Of a stretch of 64,000 nucleotides of DNA, positions 1 to 9,159 are shown piece by piece. The stretch is from positions 1,995,045 to 2,059,044 of the forward strand of contig JAJEAN010000007.1 in assembly GCA_022822725.1 (NCBI GenBank), given 5' to 3'. Each line of letters starts with the position of its first letter. The first letter of the stretch is position 1. The stretch is from Candidatus Latescibacterota bacterium. GTDB lineage: Bacteria; JAAXHH01. The notes under the pieces were generated by a model. That model made no database searches, was not told the DNA's origin, and was given only the letters and a program-made list of their open reading frames with translations. A program made the position numbers and the translations under genes.

Positions 1-278
1 AATATGCGTTCTGCTTTCCGGCTCTGAATAGGCCCGCGTGCGTTTTGCAGTTGCTGTACGGGTATGACATGAGCCTGCGTTTGGGGAGATATCCTGAGAT
101 GCCAATCCAGGCGGTTTCCTCTCCCTGAGAAGCCTTTTCGAAATCCCATTCTTCCGGTGCACACGCTCATACCTCGTCGGCTCCCGGCGAAGTATGAGCG
201 ACGTGCAGGTGAGCAGAATTCAGTTCAGGGATTTTTGGAAGGCTTTTGTATTCTTGTCGTCGAGGAGATATCCGCAGT
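1..278. other. Leader region upstream of the PKS
   Basis: No convincing gene is seen in the first 278 bases. A short ribosome binding site (GAGGAG, 262-267) lies 11 bases before the PKS start at 279. No promoter could be placed with confidence. The region probably holds the PKS leader or the end of an upstream transcript. Confidence 0.4.
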
Positions 279-3200
279 ATGAATGTTTCCAGATCCGCAG
301 ATCCAATCGCCATCGTCGGATACGCCTATCGCATGCCCGGCGGAATCCGCACCGACGACGATTTCTGGCGTCTGCTCAGCGAACGCGAAATCGTTCAGGA
401 GCCGGTAACCGACCGTTTCGGCAGGGGCTACCGTCCGATCGGCGAATTCTCCGGCCCGGGGCGGTTCGCCAGCGCGTACGAAGGGCTGATCCGGGATGGA
501 GAGGAGAAGCGCTTCGACCGCAGTCTCTTCGGGATGTCGTACCATGAAATGCTGTCCGCCGACCCGCATGTGCGCATGCTGTTGACCTGCACCTGGGAGA
601 CCTGTGAACGTGTCGGCTGGGACCTGCAATCGTTGCGCAACAGCCGCACGGGCGTGTTCGTAGGCGCGCAGGTACCGGCGACGTCCAACTGGCGCAGGCC
701 GCAGGGTGCAACCGAGTTTTCTGTCTCCAGTATCAGCGCGGCCATGCTGGCCAACCGGATTTCCTACCATTTCAACCTGATGGGGCCGTCGCTCGCCTGT
801 TGCACGGCTTGTTCCGCCAGCCTGACGGCGTTGCACACGGCGATCAACGCACTGCACTCCGGCGACTGCGAGCAGGCCTTCCTCGGATCGGCCATTTACC
901 TCGGTTCGGCGCGGCTAAGCACCGGTTTCAACGCGTTGGGGGTCATCAGTCCGGACGGGAAGTGCCATTCCTTCGACGCGGAAGCCAACGGGTACATGCG
1001 CTCGGAAGGGGCCTTTGTATTCGCGCTCAAGCCCCTTGAAGCGGCCGAACGGGACGGAGATCCCATCCATGCCGTGGTGGAAGCGACCGCCGTCAATTCG
1101 GCTGGTGCCGCCGACGGCAGTACAGGCCTGGCGCAGGGACGGTACATCACCGCGCCTACGCGTCACGCACAGGTGGGGTTGATGCGCGAAGCCTACATGC
1201 GCGCGGGCCGCAAGCCGCAGGAGTTCGACTATATCGAAGCCCATGCCACCGGCACGGTCATGGGCGACCGCATCGAAGGGAATGCTATTGCCGAGGCGTT
1301 CGGAGGCCATGGCCGCGCATTGCCGCTGCGCGTCTCCAGTGTCAAGAGCAACGTCGGTCATATGGAGGCTGCCGCTTTTTCCTGTGCCTTGCTCAAGGTC
1401 GTGCTGATGATGCAGCGGCGCACCTTCGCGCCGGTGTCGAAGAACTACCTGGTACCGAATCCGGAGATCGACTTCGAAAGTTGCCCGATGCAGGTGCAGA
1501 CCGGCTGCGAACCGTTTCCCGAACACCCCGTGGTGGTCGGTATCAACTCCTTCGGCTTTGGCGGGGCCAACGGGCACTGCGTGGTGCGCGAATACCGCCC
1601 CGGGCAACCCCGGGTCTGGTCGGTACCGCCGGCGCCCGGCGCGGGCTTCATGATTCCCCTGTCGGCGCGCACCTCCGGCGCGCTGGAAAAGAGCGCGGAG
1701 CAGTTGGGGAAAACACTGGCCGGGCAGAAACTGGACCTCTATACCCTGGCGGGCAATCTCAGCCGGCGACGCACCCATTTCGCCGCACGCACCTCGTTCG
1801 CCGTGCGCACCCAACCGGAACTGATCGAGGCACTGAAGGGCTTTGCCGAAGATCCGACCCCCGTCGCCACCGTCGATGAGGGCGAGCGGCGGATCGCCAT
1901 GGTGTTTTCCGGGCAGGGCACGCAGTGGGCAGGCTGCGGCCGCGCCCTCTACGACGCCGACCCGGTTTTCCGCCGCGTTATCGATACCATTGAGGAACAC
2001 TGGCGGGAGCATTCGGATATCTCGTTGCGCGAGGCTTGCTTCTCCGCCCCCCAGGAGGCGCTGAACGAAGTGCGCCTGGCCCAGCCCGTCATCTTCCTGG
2101 TACAGTGCGCCCTGGTCGAATTGTTCAAGACCTGGGGGGGTCTATGCGGACTGCGTCGTCGGCCATAGCTCCGGCGAGGTAGCCGCCGCCTACGCCTGCG
2201 GAGCGCTCACGCTGGCGGAGGCGACGCACCTGGTCTACCATCGCGCCACGTTGCAGCAGCGCAGGGCCGGTTCCGGCCGCATGCTGGCCATCGGCCTGGA
2301 CAGGCCGGGTCTGGAGGAACTCCTCGATGAGATACAGGTTCCTTTCAGGCTCGAAGGCGATCAGAAAACTCAGGTCGAGATTGCCTGCGAGAACGCCCCG
2401 GCCAGTACCGTGATCTGCGGCGAGGAGCCTGCTTTGCGGCCCGTCATTGAAGAACTGGACCGGCGCAACCTTCAGAACCTGCTGATTCCGGGCAATATCG
2501 CCTTTCATTCCAGCGCGATGGATCCGATCAAAGACGACGCGTTGGCGGCCCTGTCCTTCCTGGACGATCGCGATTTCAAAGCCGACATCCCACTCGTATC
2601 CTCGGTGACGGGTGTGAAGACGGACCGGCTGGACAGCGCGTACTGGTGGTCCAATATCCGCCAGCCCGTTCATTTCGCCGGGGCGATGGATACCATCATG
2701 CGGGATGTCCGCCCCGATGTCGTGCTGGAGATCGCGCCGCACAGCGCCCTGCAACCCACCATCGCCCAGTGCCTCGAAGGCAACGCCCGCGATGCGACCT
2801 GCGTACCGACGCTCATGCGCGACACCGACGTCTGTATCGGCTTCCAGGAAGCCCTGGGAGCCCTGTTCCGGGCCGGCGTGGAACTGGACTTCGCCGCGCA
2901 GTACCCGCGTCCGGAGCCGATCGTCCAATGGCTGCCCGGCTATCCGCGCGAAGATCAGGTAGACGCCGACGAGATGAGCGACGACGAGCTGTTCCTCAAG
3001 CAGGGCGAGTACGCCCACGGACCCTTGATCGGCCACCAGGTCCCGTGCGATCACCTGCTGTTCGAAGCGCGGCTGTCGGAGCGGGACTTCCCCTGGCTGG
3101 CGGAGCATCGCGTGCACTATGCCTCGATCATGCCCGCCGCCGGGTATATCGAACTGCTCCTGCAGGCGTTCGAGGGCGTGCCGCTCCATGCGGAAACGCT

Positions 3201-6200
3201 CGAAATACTCCAGCCGTGTCCGATCCCCAAAACGGCGGTGCGACTGCAGACCGCTTTTTTTCCGGTTGCCGACGCGCAGGACGAATTCACTTTCACCATC
3301 TCGTCCAGGTCCTACGAGACCGACGCGCAAAGCGAAATGCACGCCCGGGGCAAGGTGCGCCGGGTGAGCGAAGACCACCCCGTGAAAGTACCGCTGCGCC
3401 TGGCGGATATCGACACCACCCCGTTCGAGCCCTACTACTACGTGGGCGAAAGCAATTTCTACGAGCGCCTTGAAGCCAGCCTCGGCGAGACCTTTCAGTA
3501 CGGTCCATATTTCCAGAACATGGGCCAGGTGCTTAGCGACACCAGCACGGGCGACTATCTGTTCGAAGTCGAGATGAACGAAACACTGTGGACGACGGGC
3601 CGTGAAGAGGGATACGTCGCCAACCCCGCCTTGCTCGACGGCGGACTGCAGATCTTCCTCTATCATCTGCTGCGCGCGACGGACATTTTCTCCTTCCCGA
3701 TGCGCGCCCAGGGCTTGACGTTTCTCCGGCCGCCGACCGGACCGCGTATCACCTGCCACGTAAAGAAGGACCCCGATTGGGTGGATGTGAACGAACTGGG
3801 ACAGTTCACGGAGCGCCGCGGCGAACGTTCCGGGGGCAGCATCCGCATCTACGATAGTGACACGGGCGACCTGGTACTGTGCATCGACGCGTACGTCTCT
3901 TTCAATTCCAACCCCCGCTGGAACGATTTGCCTCGCAGCAAGCACGTCGTCGCCTGGCAGCCCAAATTCGTCGCGGACGCTCAGTCTTTGCAGCAACGCC
4001 TTCCGGAAGGCGACATCGAACCCGTGGCGTTGATCGCCGCCCTCGAGCAATCCGGGGACGGCCACCGCTACGCCAGCCACGTCGTCGAATTCGCGGGCGG
4101 ACATCCCCCCGAGGAAGCTATCCTCAACAGGTGCCTCGACTACCTCGGCAGCGCCGATGCGCAGACCGAGTTCTGGCTGGTCGGCGACACGCAGGAACAG
4201 ACACGCGCCTATTACGACGCATTCCACAGCCGCGACGCCGCCCTGCGTTTTGCCAGTCTCGACCTCGCCGAGGAACAGAAGCCGGGACTGGATACCGGCC
4301 TGCTGCGGCCGCACGCCGCCGAGATGCTCATACTACATGAAGACGCAGCGACATTTGGTGCGGAGCAGTGGCGCCTGCTGCGGCTCCTCGCGGTCCCCGG
4401 CGGCCTGGCACTGGTCGCACACGCCGAAGGTGAAGCGATCGAGCCGCAAGCGGCATGGTCTACAGTGCGCCCCGGCCGGCGAACCACCCTGCTTCAGGCG
4501 CCCCGGTCCGCCGCGGATACCCCTGAACCGGCGCGACCGCCCGGTCCTCGATGGGTTATCGGCGAGCCGGACAGCCTGTGGGAACAGTGGCTGGCGCTTC
4601 TTGATTCGACCGAGGTAACCGCCATTCCCTTTGCGGACCTGGCGGACGACCGCATCGGCGCAATGGCCGACTGGCCCGCGGCGGCCGATGTGGAGGCCAT
4701 CGACATCTTCTGCGGCGCTGATCCGGGCGATCCGACAGGCGAAAAACTGACGGCTCGCCTGGTCGCCTTCGTCAAGGCGCTGATCCCTTTCCGGGTGGAA
4801 CAGGCGCGCTGCTCCTGCCGTTTGACCGTGGTGACGCGACGTGCGGCCTTCCAGGTGGAGGCCCCCCGCGCGGGTGCCGTGTGGGGTGCGGTCCGTGGCA
4901 TAGGTCAGGAGATCGCCGCGGACGTAGGCACGGAAGCTCAAATCGAATTCCGCCTGGTCGACCTGGACGCCCCGGAAGACCTGCAGACGCTCGCCTGGCT
5001 CGGTGCGTGCGACCTTCGCGAGCGCGAGCTGGCGATACGTCGCAATCAGGTATGGACGCCGCGATTGATCAATGTCCGGGAGCGGTCTTCGCTCGTGCCG
5101 GCGGACCAGGAGATCCCGTACCGGCTGGTCCTGGATAACGCGGGACAGATCGGCGGCCTGCAGATGAAGACGTACCAGCCCTCCTCTCTCGGACCACACG
5201 ACGTGGAAATCGACGTGGCGGCCGCCGCGCTCAACTTCCGCGACGTCATGGTGACGCTGGGATTGCTGCCGGCCCTGTCCTACGAACGCTCGGCACTCGG
5301 CCGTACGGTGGGGATGGAAGCCAGCGGGATCGTCCGCCGCGTCGGCGATGCCGTACGCGCATGTCGCGCCGGCGATGCCGTGGCCTTCACCCAGGGCGGG
5401 TGCATCACCAATCGTGCCGTGGTCAACGAACACCTGGTGTTTGCCAAGCCTGCTTCCCTGAGTATGGAGGAGGCCGCTTCCGTGCTGTCGGTTTACGTTA
5501 CCGCGTATTATTCGCTTATACACCTGGCCCGCCTGCGCAAGGGCCAGCGCGTCCTCATCCACTCGGCCATGGGCGGCGTCGGCCAGGCGGCCATCGCCCT
5601 GGCCAGGCACGCGGGTGCGGAGATCTATGCCACGGCCGGCAGCGAGACCAAGCGAAAGCAACTGCGCGCACTGGGCGTGCGCGCGGCCTTCGATTCGCAC
5701 AGCTTCGGCTGGTACGACGAACTGATGGCGGAGACCGGCGGCGAGGGCGTCGACGTGGTACTGAACGCACTGGCGGGCCGCCACATCACCCTGTGCCTGG
5801 AGGCGCTGAGACCGGGCGGCTGGCACTGTGAGATCGGCAAGGTCGACATCTACTCCGACAACGCGCTCAGCCTGAGCGTATTCCGCAAGAACCTTCGCTT
5901 CGCGGCGATCGACGTCGACCGGATGATGAGCGACGACCCCGTGATGGCGCACGAGCTTTCCCGGAAGTGCATGGACTTGCTGGAGCAGGGCGCCGTGCCG
6001 CCGCTGCCGGTAACTTCCTTTCCCTACCGCGAATACGCCCAGGCGCTGCGCATGATGACCACCGGCCAGCACACCGGGAAGCTGGTCCTGCAGGCACCGG
6101 GGAAACGGGGCGATCCCTCGCTGCCGGTTGTCGACCTGCGCCCGTTCCTCGATCCCGAAGCGACCTACCTCGTCACCGGCGGATTGGGTGGATTCGGCAG

Positions 6201-7338
6201 GTTGTTGCTGCCCTATCTGGCGGCCGCCGGCGCGCGTCATTTCACCATGATGGACCGTGATCCGGAGCGCCGGCGCAGCGCGGACTGGGTCCGGAAGACC
6301 AGCGCCCTGATGTACCTCACGGAAGAGATAGAGATCGACATCGTCCCGGGCGACGTCGCCGAGGAAGCGGACGTCCGGCACTGCATCGCCGGACTGCAGC
6401 GGCAGTTGAAAGGCGTATTCCATCTCGCGGGCACGTTGGACGACTGCCTGCTGGCCGACCTGACAAATGAATCGCTGGCCAGGGTGTTTGCGCCCAAGGC
6501 CCGTGGCGCGCTTAATCTCCATCTGGCGACGGCTGACTGCTCCCTCGACCACTTCGTGATGTTTTCTTCCATCGCCTCGACCCTCGGCAACCCCGGGCAG
6601 GTCAACTACAGCGCCGCCAACGGATTTGTAGACGGCCTGGCCGCCTTCCGCCGCCGTCAGGGGCTGCCCGCGTTGTGCTACAACCTGGCCGCGGTCGCCG
6701 AGGCCGGAATGGCCTCGCGCAACCTGTACGTGCTGCGCTTAACGCGGTCGTCGGGCATCCCGCCGGTCAGCGCCGATTTCGCCATCACCAACCTCGATTA
6801 CGCCATGCGCAGCATGGACGACCGGGATCACCTGATCACCGCCCTGTTCGCCCGGCCGCCCATGACGGTCGACTCGCCCGATTACATGCGCACCGGACGC
6901 TTGATCAGCAACCCGGACGCGTTCGCGGTCGATACCGGCGGCCAGCTTACGCTTGAGACCGTGGTGGATCAGATCGCCGGCAAGGTCGCCGAATTGTGCG
7001 GACACGAGGAGGGTGACGTGGAGGAACCCTTGTCCACCTTCGGACTCACGTCGATCTCGGTCGCCGAACTGGGGGCATTCATCCGCATGCAGTTCAACTA
7101 CCAGGTCAGCGCCCTCGAACTGATGACCACGGCCTCTTCGCTGTCATTGGCCCAGGACATCATTCATGGCAAGAAGGATGTTGAAGAAGACCAGGCCGAG
7201 ACCGATATGGCCGAACTGGAGAGCGGCGCCCTTGCGGACGAGCAGCGCGTCCGCCGCCCGCCGTCGGTTTTCGCCAACGCCCTTGAGGCCCACTTTCCGG
7301 ACGAGGACCACTTTCCAGATGGGTCGGCGTCGATTTGA
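279..7338 (+). CDS. Highly reducing type I polyketide synthase (KS-AT-DH-ER-KR-ACP), frameshifted
   Basis: This is a single-module, fully reducing PKS of about 2352 residues if one base is skipped in the G run at 2134-2140. The KS (about 8-430) has active Cys178 in TACS and His322 and His361 in AHATGT and NVGHMEA. The AT (about 539-870) has Ser630 in GHSSGE, encoded just after the shift. The DH has His943 and Pro952. The ER (about 1610-1930) has LNFRD and a GGVGQAA cofactor loop. The KR (from about 1963) has TGGLGGFG and NYSAAN. The ACP attachment serine is probably Ser2258 in GLTSIS. About 400 residues between DH and ER show no recognisable motif, perhaps a relic methyltransferase or structural KR. 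No thioesterase is present. Domain order resembles mycocerosic-acid-type or heterocyst-glycolipid-type lipid PKSs, so a saturated long chain is a reasonable inference. The start at 279 is chosen because KS homology begins there. Confidence 0.9.
2134..2140 (+). other. G7 run at the PKS frameshift site
   Basis: The frame that encodes KS and the start of AT reads ACC TGG GGG GGT and stops at about 2168. The AT active-site motif VVGHSSGE continues in the +1 frame from GTC at 2140. Removing one G restores a continuous AT domain. The run is therefore a sequencing or assembly indel, a real disabling mutation, or a slippage site. Confidence 0.85.
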
Positions 7339-7393
7339 ACAGCGTCTCTGTGCGCCAGCTCCCGAATAAAGCTGCAGATAACAGGATTTCGCC

Positions 7394-9118
7394 GTGCCAA
7401 ATGCCCTACTGATATATCCGGAGCATCCTCCGACCTACTGGGGTGGCAACTTTGCGTTGGAAATCGTGGGAATAAAGGCGGCTTTTCCACCGCTGGGCCT
7501 GCTCACGATCGCCGCAATGTTTCCACCGGAGTACGACCTCCGCGTCGTGGACCTGAATGTGACGACCCTGGAGGAGTCGGACCTGGCGTGGGCTGACCTG
7601 GCATTCACATCCACCATGATCATCCAGCAGGTATCTCTGCGGGCGGTGATCGAGCGTTGTAATCAGGCCGGCGTTCCCGTGGTGGCCGGAGGTCCCCACC
7701 CCACCACGTTCCACGATGAGATTGAAGGCGTAGCCCATTTCGTGCTGGACGAGGCGGAGGAAATCTTTCCGGATTTCCTGCGGGACCTGGCAAGCGGCAA
7801 GGCCAAAGCGATTTACCGGGAGCCGCGCAAGCCGGATGTCACGCAGACGCCTTTACCCCGGTACGACCTTATCGATATGAAACATTACGCCACCATGGGC
7901 GTACAGTTTTCACGAGGGTGTCCATTCAACTGTGAATTCTGCGATATCACCAAGCTCTATGGTCGCGTACCCCGAACCAAGACCCCGGACCAGATGGTGG
8001 ACGAGTTCGAATTGCTGTACGGTCTGGGCTGGCGGGGCCAGGTTTTCCTGGTCGATGACAACTTCATCGGCAACAAGCGAGACGCGATGAATCTGCTGCC
8101 GGTACTCGCCGACTGGCAAAGGGCGCATGGGTATCCCTTTACATTGACCACCGAAGCGAGTCTGAACCTCGCCCGAATGGATGCACTGATGGATGCCATG
8201 GTCGAAGCGGGTTTCGATACGGTGTTTCTGGGCATTGAAACCCCCAATCCAAAGGCATTGCTCAAGACCAAGAAACCGCAGAATATCAGCAGGCGGGAAG
8301 AGCACTTCCTCTTCAATGCCGTTCGCAAAATCCAGCAGAAGGGGATGCAGGTACAGGGCGGGTTCATCCTGGGCCTGGATGATGATGATGAGCGTGTGTT
8401 CGATGCCCAGATCGAGTTCATCCAGAAGGTGGGCATACCCGTGGCCCCGATCTACATGCTGACCGCTGTGAAGGGCACGGATATGTACAATCGTCTGAAG
8501 TCGGAAAACCGGATCCTTGATGTTGTCATCGGGGGCAACGCCATGGCCCTGAACTTCAGGCCGGAGATGGATCCCAGGATACTGGTCGATGGCTTCAGAC
8601 GCGTAACCGCCACGCTCTACGATGCGACGCTCGAAAACTATTTCAAGCGCTGCCTGACGATGTTCGAGCACCTCAAGCCCGTCCCTCATCTGCTGAAACC
8701 GAGGAGCCAGCATGCGGTTTACGCAGAGCTGATGGGGGTGCGCGGGAGTCTGTCTGCCAAACAGGTTCCCGTCTACACGGATTTCATCGCAAAAGTGGCC
8801 AGGAAGCATCCTCGAATGCTCTCGAAAGCGATCCAGCTTGCCGGCCTGGGGTACCACTTCGAGAAAATCACCCGTCAGCAGAATGTTATCTATGGCTTCA
8901 AGGAATTCCTGACCGCCGAATTGGAGATGTACAAGCAGGCAGGTGCTCAGGACGAGGAAGGATTCAGGAACCGGAAGCAAGCGTTGTTCACGCGCGTTCA
9001 GTCGCGCTACGAATCAATACCTGATGATTTTCGCTATACAGAAGACGGCATTGAGCATGCGATATCAACATTCCGATCCGCCGTTAACGCACAGGTGGAA
9101 CACCCGGCGGCGAAATAA
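7394..9118 (+). CDS. B12-binding radical SAM protein, probable class B methyltransferase
   Basis: This 574-residue protein starts at a GTG 55 bases after the PKS stop and is likely cotranscribed with it. The N-terminal part (about 1-140) has the alternating strands of a cobalamin-binding domain. The radical SAM core has its iron-sulfur cysteines at 176, 180 and 183 (CPFNCEFC), followed by a long C-terminal helical region of the type seen in COG1032 proteins with DUF4070, such as the hopanoid methylase HpnP. Known members use methylcobalamin and SAM to methylate unactivated carbon. Placed between the PKS and a release enzyme, it could methylate the chain; that role is inferred. A non-methylating radical SAM reaction remains possible. 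Confidence 0.85.
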   Translation: MPNALLIYPEHPPTYWGGNFALEIVGIKAAFPPLGLLTIAAMFPPEYDLRVVDLNVTTLEESDLAWADLAFTSTMIIQQVSLRAVIERCNQAGVPVVAGGPHPTTFHDEIEGVAHFVLDEAEEIFPDFLRDLASGKAKAIYREPRKPDVTQTPLPRYDLIDMKHYATMGVQFSRGCPFNCEFCDITKLYGRVPRTKTPDQMVDEFELLYGLGWRGQVFLVDDNFIGNKRDAMNLLPVLADWQRAHGYPFTLTTEASLNLARMDALMDAMVEAGFDTVFLGIETPNPKALLKTKKPQNISRREEHFLFNAVRKIQQKGMQVQGGFILGLDDDDERVFDAQIEFIQKVGIPVAPIYMLTAVKGTDMYNRLKSENRILDVVIGGNAMALNFRPEMDPRILVDGFRRVTATLYDATLENYFKRCLTMFEHLKPVPHLLKPRSQHAVYAELMGVRGSLSAKQVPVYTDFIAKVARKHPRMLSKAIQLAGLGYHFEKITRQQNVIYGFKEFLTAELEMYKQAGAQDEEGFRNRKQALFTRVQSRYESIPDDFRYTEDGIEHAISTFRSAVNAQVEHPAAK

Positions 9119-9159
9119 CGTGTAGATCTGGATTTCCACGATTCCAGGGTAAAGGACTC

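Noticed and set aside
915-2012. A 365-codon minus-strand open frame opposite the KS domain
   Set aside because: Shadow of the KS coding frame in GC-rich DNA.
2125-4314. A 729-codon open frame on the minus strand opposite the PKS
   Set aside because: It lies fully antisense to clear AT and DH domain coding sequence, has no recognisable motif, and is explained by high GC at third codon positions.
4333-6552. A 739-codon minus-strand open frame opposite the ER and KR domains
   Set aside because: Antisense shadow of conserved PKS domains; the translation has no family features.
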